A DNA stretch of 64,000 bases, taken from positions 1-64,000 of the forward strand of contig NZ_FOFF01000021.1 in assembly GCF_900110755.1 (NCBI RefSeq). Reading direction: 5' to 3'. The notes under the pieces are model-generated. The model did no database searches, was not told the DNA's origin, and saw only the letters and a list, made by a program, of their open reading frames with translations. Each line of letters starts with the position of its first letter. Position 1 is the first letter of the stretch. Below, piece by piece: positions 33,635-41,079 of the stretch. This DNA comes from Streptomyces sp. yr375 (GTDB lineage Bacteria; Actinomycetota; Actinomycetes; Streptomycetales; Streptomycetaceae). The position numbers and the translations under genes are program-made.

Positions 33635-33829
33635 GTGGTGAAGCTGACGCGACTTGTGGGTGACTGCGACGAGGGCGAGTGTCCGACGCTGTACGCCACG
33701 GACCGCGGAACGCTCGTCGTGCAAGGCGAACTACTGACCGGGCACGGCAGAGAGATCCCCGCCCACGAAGCTCTCGTCGAAATCCCCGTGGACCTGATCC
33801 GAAAGGCTGTCCGTGACAACCTCGTCTGA
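33635..33829 (+). CDS. Small hypothetical protein at the head of the Scr1 cassette
   Basis: A 64-residue protein starting with GTG (VKLTRLVGDCDEGECPTLYA) that has GGGAG six bases upstream; a second GTG follows directly. Two cysteines (CDEGEC) and a beta-rich pattern (RGTLVVQGELL) are visible; the domain is unknown to me, although I remember similar small proteins before DUF6879 genes in Streptomyces. Its end overlaps the start of the next gene by 17 bases, so they are translated together. With the DUF6879 protein and the XRE regulator it forms a three-gene cassette. Confidence 0.75.
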   Translation: MVKLTRLVGDCDEGECPTLYATDRGTLVVQGELLTGHGREIPAHEALVEIPVDLIRKAVRDNLV

Positions 33830-34343
33830 CCGCTCTCTGGCGGACTGGTTCAGCGCCTTCGAGCAGGAGGCGTTCCGGTTGGAAACCCTGGATGACTACA
33901 GTCAGTCAGGAGGAGTGGACGCGTATCGGGCTTTCCTGGCGGGCGAAGAACAGCCGGAGTCGTACAAGGCGGCGACCTGGCTGACGACCGTGAGGAGCGC
34001 CACCGAGGTCGGCAAGCGTTTCTACCGGGTACACATCCTGTCCCGCCCGCTGACCGACTACCTCCGCTTCGAACTGTCCTGGGGATATCGCCGGAACATG
34101 ACCGCCGGGGAGGAATTCTTCATCCTCGACGTCACCGAACGTGAGAACCCGATTCCGGATGCCCCCGACTTCTGGCTGTTCGACGACCGGGTCACAAGTG
34201 TGATGGCATACGACGACACCGGAAAGTATCTCGGGGGTGAACTTCTCGGAGAAGACCGGTCAGCCGAGTTCCGGGCTTACCGGGATACGGCACTCGCGCA
34301 CGCCGAGCCGTTCTCGGAATGGTGGGCGCGGCACGGGGAGTGA
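33813..34343 (+). CDS. DUF6879 family protein
   Basis: A 176-residue soluble protein starting with GTG (VTTSSDRSLADWFSAFEQEA) inside the end of the previous gene. Features are a conserved early FRLETLDDYSQSGGVDAYRA, then RVHILSRPLTDYLRFELSWG and FFILDVTERENPIPDAPDFW, with FDDRVTSVMAYDDTGKYLG. This is the pattern of DUF6879, which in Streptomyces is commonly paired with Scr1-type XRE regulators. The function is unknown. Its stop overlaps the next gene's start. Codon use has more A/T than flanking core genes, consistent with mobile cargo. Confidence 0.8.
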   Translation: MTTSSDRSLADWFSAFEQEAFRLETLDDYSQSGGVDAYRAFLAGEEQPESYKAATWLTTVRSATEVGKRFYRVHILSRPLTDYLRFELSWGYRRNMTAGEEFFILDVTERENPIPDAPDFWLFDDRVTSVMAYDDTGKYLGGELLGEDRSAEFRAYRDTALAHAEPFSEWWARHGE

Positions 34344-35170
34344 ACAGAGCTGAGCTTGGTGCCGCACTGCGGGCGCTACGGCAGGCATCCGGTAAGGAGG
34401 CCAAGGCCGTCGCCCGTGGCGCAGCCATGTCCGGCTCCAAGCTGTCCAAGATCGAGAACGGCGGCGTCCTACCGAGCGCCGTCGACGTGGAGCAGATCCT
34501 CACCGCCATAGGCGTGTCCGAGGACGTGAAGGCCGTGTACATGTCGGTCGCCCGGGCAGCGGCAACCGAGACGACAGCGTGGCGACTTTACCGGCGTCTC
34601 GGCTATCACCGGAAACAGCAGCAGATTCAGGCGATCGAGGCCCGGACCACTCTGTTGCGCCTCTTCCAGCCTTCCCTGGTTCCCGGCCTCTTGCAGACTC
34701 CTGAATACGTTCAGGCGGTCCTCGGTCGAAAGCAACTTGGCGAGGATCAAATGTCACGCGCCGTTGGGGCGAGGCTGGCAAGGCAGCACATTCTGTACGA
34801 GCCTGGGCGACAGCTTCGGTTCATTGTCACGGAGTCCGTACTCCGCTGGAGAATCGTGCCGCCACTGGTGATGGCCGGACAGCTCGACAAACTCATCTCC
34901 GTCTCCCGACTGCCGAGTGTCGACCTCCGAGTGGTACCGCTTTCGGTACGGCAGACGGACTTTCCGAGCCACTCCTTCTCGGTCAAGGACGACCGTCTCG
35001 TGACCGTCGAACCCATCCATGCCGAGCTGGCCGTAACCGATCCACGGGATGTCGCTCTGTACGTCCGGAAATTCGAGGGATTCGAGCAGGTCGCCCTCTC
35101 CGGGAATGCGATGCGATCCCTGATCACAGAGATCCGCGACGAGTTCTTGCGGCAACAGGAAACAGGCTAG
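34319..35170 (+). CDS. Scr1-type XRE regulator (HTH plus DUF5753)
   Basis: A 283-residue regulator. Helix-turn-helix at about residues 10-65 (LGAALRALRQASGKEAKAVA and MSGSKLSKIENGGVLP), then the large DUF5753/Scr1 ligand-like domain: RLFQPSLVPGLLQTPEYVQA, FIVTESVLRWRIVPP and SVDLRVVPLSVRQTDFPSHS. This family acts with a small DUF397 protein; the pair SCO4441/SCO4442 (Scr1/Scr2) of S. coelicolor is the known example and affects antibiotic production, and databases label the family as toxin-antitoxin-like. The start is the ATG at 34319 or the GTG at 34340 that overlaps the DUF6879 stop as GTGA. A DUF397-like gene follows at 35657. Confidence 0.9.
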   Translation: MVGAARGVNRAELGAALRALRQASGKEAKAVARGAAMSGSKLSKIENGGVLPSAVDVEQILTAIGVSEDVKAVYMSVARAAATETTAWRLYRRLGYHRKQQQIQAIEARTTLLRLFQPSLVPGLLQTPEYVQAVLGRKQLGEDQMSRAVGARLARQHILYEPGRQLRFIVTESVLRWRIVPPLVMAGQLDKLISVSRLPSVDLRVVPLSVRQTDFPSHSFSVKDDRLVTVEPIHAELAVTDPRDVALYVRKFEGFEQVALSGNAMRSLITEIRDEFLRQQETG

Positions 35171-35202
35171 AGCCACGACCTTGGACCGCCGAAGATGGCT
35201 CT

Positions 35203-35403
35203 ATGGAAAGCCGAGAGAGAACTTCCGGTCCCGAAGCGGCGACTTCCCTGTCCGAACCGCTCACCGAACCATCGCCTGAGCCTGGCTGCTCGGACTGTCT
35301 GTCCCTGTCGGTGGCCCGGGAGAACGCCCGCTCCACGAGGGACTACAGCGCCGTGTCCGATGCCAACGTGAGGATGCGCCGGCACCGGGCGAAGACCCAC
35401 TGA
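35203..35403 (+). CDS. Small hypothetical protein with CSDC motif
   Basis: A 66-residue protein: acidic Pro/Ser-rich first half, then PGCSDCLSLSVARENARSTR and DYSAVSDANVRMRRH. I recall similar Streptomyces proteins with a CxxC followed by ARENARS and a D-x-NVxxRxH end near Scr1-type regulators; the function is unknown. The two cysteines might bind metal or form a disulphide. No good ribosome site precedes the ATG at 35203. It ends 5 bases before the next small frame. Confidence 0.62.
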   Translation: MESRERTSGPEAATSLSEPLTEPSPEPGCSDCLSLSVARENARSTRDYSAVSDANVRMRRHRAKTH

Positions 35404-35408
35404 CGGAA

Positions 35409-35543
35409 ATGCAGACGTGGCGTGACAGCCGTACTCGGGCGGAGGACGCCACGAACGGGCTTCGCGAGGCATTGGCGGACGTCGAGCGCATGGCGAATGC
35501 GCTACTCAATTCGACGGTCGTGTCTCAGGAATCCGGGTCGTAG
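35409..35543 (+). CDS. Very small hypothetical protein
   Basis: A 44-residue frame starting MQTWRDSRTRAEDATNGLRE, followed by ALADVERMANALLNSTVVSQ and ESGS. Amphipathic helical character and position directly behind the CSDC protein support a real gene, but this is weak; no domain is recognised and no strong ribosome site is seen. Confidence 0.4.
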   Translation: MQTWRDSRTRAEDATNGLREALADVERMANALLNSTVVSQESGS

Positions 35544-35656
35544 CCGCAGCCATTGCACGACCCGTCACCCCCGCCCCCACCCACTTCCGCCCGTTCCAGG
35601 GTGGCAGCCGGCCTGTCCGTGGCCGGGAATTCGAGCAAGAAGCAGGAGGCATATCG

Positions 35657-35881
35657 ATGCAGAACGGAACCGACCTGTACGCCCTCGGCCTCGACTCCAT
35701 CGACTTCGTTCAGGCCTGTGGTGGGCCGTGTAGCGAAGGGTGTGTGGTGCTGGCGCGGATCGCGGACGGGGTCTGGGCGTTGGGTGACAGCAAGCGGCCG
35801 GATCTGGAGCCGTTGCGGTTCACGTCGGCGGAGTTGGTGGCCGCCGGGATCGACCCTGCGCGGTTCGGGCTGTCCGGCTGA
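35657..35881 (+). CDS. DUF397-like protein, likely Scr1 partner
   Basis: A 74-residue protein starting MQNGTDLYALGLDSIDFVQA. The core CSEGCVVLARIADGVWALGD followed by SKRPDLEPLRFTSAEL has the DUF397 layout: cysteine, short strand, a (R/G)DSK turn, L-x-FT helix. DUF397 proteins are the small partners of Scr1/WhiJ-like regulators, so this one is probably the partner of the XRE protein at 34319-35170. It is more divergent than the second DUF397 protein at 36432. The ribosome site before the ATG is weak (GGAGG about 12 bases upstream). Confidence 0.7.
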   Translation: MQNGTDLYALGLDSIDFVQACGGPCSEGCVVLARIADGVWALGDSKRPDLEPLRFTSAELVAAGIDPARFGLSG

Positions 35882-35959
35882 CTCGCGGCACGACTACGCC
35901 GGTCTCGGCCCTACGTCACCGTCGGGTCGGGGCCGGCTTCGTTCTCGGTTCACCTTCTG

Positions 35960-36439
35960 ATGCGAACGGGACGCGCCTTGCACCACCACGGCTATCTCTG
36001 GACCGGCCCGAAGCGGCGTTTCGACGAGGAGGCCTTGCGGCGTCCGCCCCATCCCGAGCCGCCTTCGGTCGGCAGCAGGCCCGAGTTGATCCAGCGGTAT
36101 CGGGAGGTCGTCGCGGAGTTCAGGGTCGTGGATCTGCCGCCGATCGAGACGGCCAACTGGTTGCTCAAGCCGCGCACGCTCGTGCGGGGGACCTGGGACG
36201 ATCCGGAGGAGGCAGCGGCCTGGCTCGGGGAGCGGCTGCGCGAGTACGCGCCCCGGTTCACCGTCGAGGCGGAGCGCGACGTCAGCCGTCTGGCGCGGCT
36301 CGTCGAGTCCGCGGTGGAGCGTCTGGCGTGGGGTGGGGATGTGTCACTCGGCTTCTATCTGGAGCATCCTTCGTATGTGTCCCTCGCCGTCGTGACCTGC
36401 TCGTACGAACGGGCCGAACCGGCCTGTCCGCTCAGGTAG
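35960..36439 (+). CDS. Hypothetical protein of the island
   Basis: A 159-residue soluble protein with no domain I recognise. It begins MRTGRALHHHGYLWTGPKRR, is Arg/Glu-rich, and contains IETANWLLKPRTLVRGTWDD and WLGERLREYAPRFTVEAERD, ending with VTCSYERAEPACPLR. Its 3' end overlaps the convergent DUF397 gene by eight bases. GC content and codon use look ordinary for Streptomyces. It could be a cargo gene of the Scr1/DUF397 systems on both sides, but nothing in the sequence shows this. Confidence 0.65.
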   Translation: MRTGRALHHHGYLWTGPKRRFDEEALRRPPHPEPPSVGSRPELIQRYREVVAEFRVVDLPPIETANWLLKPRTLVRGTWDDPEEAAAWLGERLREYAPRFTVEAERDVSRLARLVESAVERLAWGGDVSLGFYLEHPSYVSLAVVTCSYERAEPACPLR

Positions 36440-36644
36440 TCGACGCTTTGCAGGTGTCCAGCAGGGCGTGCAGGGAGGCGGGCGTGGCGTGGAGTACGGC
36501 TCCCGGCTCGTCGGACTCCCGTAGCAGCAGTGCCTTACCGACGGACGCTGCCGCGATCTCCACGCAGTCGCGGTTTGCGTCGTCGCCGGAGAAACTGGAT
36601 TTCTGCCACTGGACTTCCCGCACGGGCACCTCGCTCACGTTCAC
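36432..36644 (-). CDS. DUF397 protein
   Basis: A 70-residue DUF397 protein: VREVQWQKSSFSGDDANRDC, then VEIAAASVGKALLLRESDEP and a final helix TPASLHALLDTCKAST. The WxKSSFSG start, the Cys-Val-Glu pair and the ESDEP turn are family marks. Its ATG overlaps the stop of the XRE gene as ATGA (36641-36644), the standard regulator-DUF397 arrangement. In Scr1/WhiJ-like pairs the small protein works with or against its regulator; some databases call it the toxin-like partner. Confidence 0.92.
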   Translation of the reverse strand: MNVSEVPVREVQWQKSSFSGDDANRDCVEIAAASVGKALLLRESDEPGAVLHATPASLHALLDTCKASTT

Positions 36645-37501
36645 AGCCGCTGAGCCAGACTCCGGATGAGGTTCAGCGACGGCCCCGGGCTGAGGGCTAC
36701 AGCCCTCAGTTGGTCGAACATCAGCTTATATGCCGCGACTTGAGCGTCATCCTCCACGTAGAGGGTGGACACAGCGGTCTCCGTTCGCACTACGTCCGTC
36801 TCCGGATCCGGTAGTCCGACGATCCCGAAGGGGCCGTTCACACCTCGGTGGGATTCGGCGGTGTAGGGCAGCACCTGGACCGCCACATGGTCTTGCTGTG
36901 CCATGTGCGCGAGGTGGGCGAGTTGGTCCCGCATGACCTCCGCGCCCCCGAACTTGGCGTGCAGCACGGCCTCGTAGAGAACGACCCACAGCTCCGGCGG
37001 CTGCCGGGTGTGGTGGCCCAGGATCTGCTGGCGGTGCATCCGGCCTCGTACGTGCTCCTCCAGTTCGCGCTCGGACGTCTCCAGGCGGCCTCGCCGAAAG
37101 AGGACCCTCATGTAATCGGGCGTCTGGAGCAGGCCGGGGACGAGGATCGTCTCCCAAGAGTGCAGGCTCAGCGCTTTTGACTCCAGCTCTACCAGATCGG
37201 CGAATCCGCCGCTGAGCACATCGCCGTAGCGGTTCCACCAGTTGCGCCGTCGGCCCTCGCGCGCCATGTCGGCCAGCGCCTGGGCAAGGGCGTCGTCCTC
37301 CACGTCGTAGGCATGCAGGAGTGCCTTGAGTTCGGCGGCGCGGATCCCGTTCAGTCCCGTCTCGATGCGGCTGATCTTCGCTTTGCCGCACTCCAGAACC
37401 TGGGCGGCCGCGTCGATCGACAGGCCCGCGCCCTCGCGCAGTCTGCGCAGCTCGGCACCGAGGCGTTTCTGACGGATGGTCGGGTTCTTGCGCGGCGGCA
37501 T
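36641..37501 (-). CDS. Second Scr1-type XRE regulator (HTH plus DUF5753)
   Basis: A 286-residue regulator. HTH at about residues 10-70 (LGAELRRLREGAGLSIDAAA and CGKAKISRIETGLNGIR), then the DUF5753 domain with LHSWETILVPGLLQTPDYMR, ELWVVLYEAVLHAKFGG and VAVQVLPYTAESHRGVNGPF. Starts with an ATG (MPPRKNPTIRQKRLG). It is co-transcribed with the DUF397 gene. It is paralogous in architecture but only distantly similar to the regulator at 34319, so the island has two independent systems facing each other. Its upstream region, 37502-37733, is about 230 bp and contains no gene I can support, only probable promoters. Confidence 0.93.
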   Translation of the reverse strand: MPPRKNPTIRQKRLGAELRRLREGAGLSIDAAAQVLECGKAKISRIETGLNGIRAAELKALLHAYDVEDDALAQALADMAREGRRRNWWNRYGDVLSGGFADLVELESKALSLHSWETILVPGLLQTPDYMRVLFRRGRLETSERELEEHVRGRMHRQQILGHHTRQPPELWVVLYEAVLHAKFGGAEVMRDQLAHLAHMAQQDHVAVQVLPYTAESHRGVNGPFGIVGLPDPETDVVRTETAVSTLYVEDDAQVAAYKLMFDQLRAVALSPGPSLNLIRSLAQRL

Positions 37502-37733
37502 ACCGAATGTCCTAGCAGCGCGCGACGCACTCCGAGGTCGAAACGGGCCACTTCACCAGAAGGAGTCATTCCAAGGAGGAACGCTGCACCTTTCTGGCTT
37601 CCCGCCACTACCGTCGGAGACAGAGCGCTCCCCCTCCCGGAAGAGCACCGCCACCGCACCCCATGCGGGCGGCGGCGAGGCCACCGTGTGAAGGGTGCGG
37701 AGCAACTGCCCTATTCAGACAGGGAGTTCAACC

Positions 37734-38056
37734 GTGAACAGCCGCCTGCCGTCCCCACACCCCGACGAGTCCTGGGAGTACCGCCTCGCCCTCCCCCCAC
37801 CACGCCCTCGGCACCGGCGTCGCCCGCAGCACCGTGCGGTCGATCCTCACGCGCCACTCATGCGGTGGGCGGACGGCTCCCTTCACGTCAGCGTGCGGGA
37901 CGGGAGTGGCGTGCTGCCCGCTCCGATCGTCCGAGTGGTGGAGGCGTCGAACTGGACGGCGGGCGGGGGCTGTTGCTCGTCAGTCGGTGTACGCGGGCCT
38001 GGGGTAGCCGGGCGGACGGGGACGGGAAAGTCACCTGGTTCGAGCTGCGGCCGTGA
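37734..38056 (+). pseudogene. Frameshifted HATPase (anti-sigma/RsbW-like) pseudogene
   Basis: The pieces of a small Streptomyces ATP-binding regulator are spread over three frames. From the GTG at 37734 (with GGGAG seven bases upstream) frame one gives WEYRLALP; the next frame gives PHHALGTGVARSTVRSILTR; frame one returns with ADGSLHVSVRDGSGVLPAPI; then the last frame gives LDGGRGLLLVSRCTRAWGSR and GKVTWFELRP to the TGA at 38056. The ATP-binding N-box region between the second and third pieces is missing. Members are normally about 140-160 residues. The fragments align in the right order, which argues for real decay and against chance. Confidence 0.75.
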
Positions 38057-38130
38057 CCGACGCACCTCGCCCCCGCCCGGCAGGAATGCGGGCGGGGGCG
38101 AACGTGGTGTCAAAGGGCTCCGCGGGGGGG

Positions 38131-39288
38131 TTACGGCAGGTTGCGGGCCATCACGATGCGCTGGATCTGGTTGGTGCCCTCGTAGATCTGGGTGATCTTG
38201 GCGTCGCGCATCATCCGTTCCACCGGGTAGTCGCGTGTGTAGCCGTAGCCGCCGAGGAGTTGGACGGCGTCCGTGGTGACCTCCATCGCGACGTCGGAGG
38301 CGAAGCACTTGGCCGCCGCGCCCTGGAAGGTGAGGTCGGGGTCCAGGCGTTCGGACTTGGCGGCTGCCGCGTACGTGAGCTGGCGGGCGGCCTCGATCTT
38401 CATGGCCATGTCGGCCAGCATGAACTGGATGCCCTGGAAGTCGGCGATCGGCTTGCCGAACTGCTTGCGCTCCTGCACGTAGTTCTTGGCGTAGTCGAAA
38501 GCGCCCTGCGCCACGCCGAGGGCCTGCGCGGCGATGGTGATGCGGGTGTGGTCCAGGGTCTTCATCGCCGTCGCGAAGCCCGTGCCCTCGTCGCCGATCA
38601 TGCGGTCGGCGGGGATGCGGACGTTGTCGAAGTAGATCTCGCGGGTCGGGGAGCCCTTGATGCCGAGCTTCTTCTCCGGGGCGCCGAAGGAGACGCCCGG
38701 GTCGGACTTCTCGACGACGAAGGCCGAGATGCCCTTGCTGCGCTTCGTGGGGTCCGTCACGGCCAGCACCGTGTAGTACTCGGAGACGCCCGCGTTGGTG
38801 ATCCAGCGCTTCACGCCGTTCAGGATCCAGTCGTCGCCGTCGCGGACCGCCTTGGTCCGCATGCCCGCCGCGTCCGAGCCCGCCTCCGGCTCGGAGAGGG
38901 CGTACGAGAACATCGCGTCGCCCTTGGCCAGCGGGGTCAGGTACTTCTTCTTCAGGTCCTCCGAGCCGGAGAGGATCACCGGCAGGGAGCCCAGCTTGTT
39001 CACCGCGGGGATGAGGGAGGACGAGACGCAGGCGCGCGCCACCTCCTCGATCACGATCACCGTCGCCAGCGCGTCCGCGCCGGCGCCGCCGTACGACTCG
39101 GGGACGTGCACCGCGTGCAGGTCGCTCGCCACCAGCGCGTCCAGCGCCTCCTGCGGGAAGCGGGCCTCCTCGTCCACCGCGGCGGCGTACGGCGCGATCT
39201 TCGCCTCGGCCAGCGCGCGGATGGCGTCGCGGAGCATGTCGTGCTCCTCGGACGGGCGGTACAGGTCGAAGTCAGCCGATCCGGCCAC
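38131..39288 (-). CDS. Acyl-CoA dehydrogenase
   Basis: A 385-residue FAD enzyme of fatty-acid or branched-chain beta-oxidation. Family marks: ALSEPEAGSDAAGMRTKAV (signature 1), WITNAGVSEYYTVLAVTD, QLLGGYGYTRDYPVERMMRD (signature 2) and the C-terminal IYEGTNQIQRIVMARNL with the catalytic-type Glu. The start MAGSADFDLYRPSEEHDMLR is an ATG at 39288. A degenerate palindrome upstream, at 39354-39373, could be a TetR-type operator. It stands at the right edge of the accessory island, so the thioesterase at 32946 was probably its near neighbour once. Exact substrate chain length is not readable. Confidence 0.93.
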   Translation of the reverse strand: MAGSADFDLYRPSEEHDMLRDAIRALAEAKIAPYAAAVDEEARFPQEALDALVASDLHAVHVPESYGGAGADALATVIVIEEVARACVSSSLIPAVNKLGSLPVILSGSEDLKKKYLTPLAKGDAMFSYALSEPEAGSDAAGMRTKAVRDGDDWILNGVKRWITNAGVSEYYTVLAVTDPTKRSKGISAFVVEKSDPGVSFGAPEKKLGIKGSPTREIYFDNVRIPADRMIGDEGTGFATAMKTLDHTRITIAAQALGVAQGAFDYAKNYVQERKQFGKPIADFQGIQFMLADMAMKIEAARQLTYAAAAKSERLDPDLTFQGAAAKCFASDVAMEVTTDAVQLLGGYGYTRDYPVERMMRDAKITQIYEGTNQIQRIVMARNLP

Positions 39289-39353
39289 GGTGTCTCACGC
39301 TCCAAAACGCTACGTCCACGGTCACAGTCGCGGCCGCAGTCGCAGCCACTGAC

Positions 39354-39373
39354 GCTAACTACCGTTAAGTAAC
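39354..39373. promoter_or_regulatory. Possible TetR-type operator before acyl-CoA dehydrogenase
   Basis: Twenty bases, GCTAACTACCGTTAAGTAAC, with 12 of 20 positions symmetric, centred on the CG; it resembles TTACTnACCGGTnAGTAA-like operators of TetR/FadR regulators. It is the only A/T-rich block in the divergent region between acd and the UDP-glucose dehydrogenase gene, about 70 bases before the acd start. Confidence 0.4.
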
Positions 39374-39528
39374 TCAAATATTAAAGGTCCGCCCGACCGC
39401 CTGATACGTGAGTTTGGCGACAGCGGGCATCTCGTCGGCATCCATCCGACATCTGCCCGGTGAGGGGCGTCGGCACGCCCCGACTATGCTCGGGCCCGCA
39501 GTGACGGCATCCCCCGACTGGAGCATCC

Positions 39529-40872
39529 ATGGCCCTCAAGATCACCGTGATCGGCACCGGCTATCTCGGCGCCACGCACGCCGCGGCCATGGCCGAGCTG
39601 GGTTTCGAGGTGCTCGCTCTCGACGTCGTGCCGGAGAAGATCGCGATGCTCGAGCGGGGCGAGACCCCGATGTACGAGCCCGGGCTCGAGGAGCTGCTGC
39701 GCAAGCACGTCGCCGGGTTCGAGGGCTCCAGCGGGCGGCTGCGGTTCACGATGGACTGGGCCGAGGTGGGGGCCTTCGGCGACGTCCACTTCGTATGCGT
39801 GAACACGCCGCAGAAGCGCGGCGAGTACGCGTGCGACATGTCGTACGTCGAGTCCGCGATCGCGTCGCTCGCGCCGCATCTGACGCGTCCCGCGCTCGTC
39901 GTCGGCAAGTCGACCGTGCCGGTCGGCTCCGCGGACCGGCTCGCCCGGACGATCGTCGAGCTCGCGCCCGCCGGCGAGGACGCCGAGCTGGCCTGGAACC
40001 CGGAGTTCCTGCGGGAGGGCTTCGCCGTCGACGACACGCTGCACCCGGACCGGATCGTGGTCGGGGTGCGCAGCGAGCGGGCCGAGGCGCTGCTGCGGCA
40101 GGTGTACGAGACGCCGCTCGGGGAAGGGTCGCCGTTCGTGGTCACCGACTTCCCCACCGCCGAGCTGGTGAAGACCGCGGCGAACTCCTTCCTGGCCACC
40201 AAGATCTCCTTCATCAACGCGATGGCGGAGGTGTGCGAGGCCGCCGGGGGCGACGTCGCGAAGCTGGCCGAGGCCATCGGGCACGACGACCGGATCGGCA
40301 AGAAGTTCCTGCGGGCCGGGATCGGTTTCGGCGGCGGGTGTCTGCCCAAGGACATCCGGGCGTTCATGGCGCGCGCCGGTGAGCTGGGGGCCGACCAGGC
40401 GCTCACCTTCCTCCGCGAGATCGACTCCATCAACATGCGCCAGCGCGGGCAGATGGTCGACCTGACCCGGCAGGCGCTGGGCGGCGGGTCCTTCCTGGGC
40501 CAGCGGGTCGCCGTGCTCGGCGCCACCTTCAAGCCCGACTCGGACGACGTCCGGGACTCCCCCGCGCTCAACGTCGCAGGTCAGATCCATCTCCAGGGCG
40601 GGCAGGTCACGGTGTACGACCCGAAGGGCATGGAGAACGCCCGCCGGGTCTTCCCGACCCTCGGGTACGCCGACACGGCGCTCGACGCGGTACGGGGCGC
40701 CGACGTCGTCCTGCACCTCACCGAGTGGCGGGAGTTCCGCGAGCTGGACCCGGCGGCGCTGGGCGAGGTCGCGACGACCCGGCTGATCCTCGACGGGCGC
40801 AACGCCCTCGACCCGGTGCTGTGGCGCAAGGCGGGGTGGACGTACCGGGCGATGGGGCGTCCCACCGCCTGA
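39529..40872 (+). CDS. UDP-glucose 6-dehydrogenase
   Basis: A 447-residue NAD-dependent enzyme that oxidises UDP-glucose twice to UDP-glucuronate, a precursor of envelope polymers. Rossmann motif VIGTGYLGATHAAAMAELGF (GxGYxG), VCVNTPQKR, VVGKSTVPVGSADR, WNPEFLREGFAVDD and the catalytic cysteine in GFGGGCLPKDIRAFMARAGE are present; the C-terminal domain has VAVLGATFKPDSDDVRDSP. Length is normal. The start is the ATG at 39529. A strong terminator follows at 40890-40926. UDP-mannose or other UDP-sugars are less likely substrates. Confidence 0.93.
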   Translation: MALKITVIGTGYLGATHAAAMAELGFEVLALDVVPEKIAMLERGETPMYEPGLEELLRKHVAGFEGSSGRLRFTMDWAEVGAFGDVHFVCVNTPQKRGEYACDMSYVESAIASLAPHLTRPALVVGKSTVPVGSADRLARTIVELAPAGEDAELAWNPEFLREGFAVDDTLHPDRIVVGVRSERAEALLRQVYETPLGEGSPFVVTDFPTAELVKTAANSFLATKISFINAMAEVCEAAGGDVAKLAEAIGHDDRIGKKFLRAGIGFGGGCLPKDIRAFMARAGELGADQALTFLREIDSINMRQRGQMVDLTRQALGGGSFLGQRVAVLGATFKPDSDDVRDSPALNVAGQIHLQGGQVTVYDPKGMENARRVFPTLGYADTALDAVRGADVVLHLTEWREFRELDPAALGEVATTRLILDGRNALDPVLWRKAGWTYRAMGRPTA

Positions 40873-40889
40873 CCCGGACATGACGGTGA

Positions 40890-40926
40890 CGCCGGTTCGG
40901 CCGAGGCTCAGTCGGCCGAACCGGCG
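40890..40926 (+). terminator. Terminator after UDP-glucose dehydrogenase
   Basis: Perfect 15-bp inverted repeat CGCCGGTTCGGCCGA (40890-40904) / TCGGCCGAACCGGCG (40912-40926), seven-base loop, followed by TCTTGTT. Located 18 bases after the stop codon. Confidence 0.92.
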
Positions 40927-41079
40927 TCTTGTTGCATTCTGCACCACCGAGGTGCGCCGTGGCCGGGGAGTGTCCGGGGAGCATGCGGTACCGGGGAGCA
41001 TGCGGTGACCGTCAGCGGTTACTCGCCGATGTGGGTAGCGTCCCGTGCTGTCCGTGCAGGTGACTTCGAGGAGAAGGTC

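Noticed and set aside
37476..37691. Small plus-strand frame between the second XRE gene and the ATPase pseudogene
   Set aside because: Its first part is antisense to the regulator start and no domain or ribosome site supports it.
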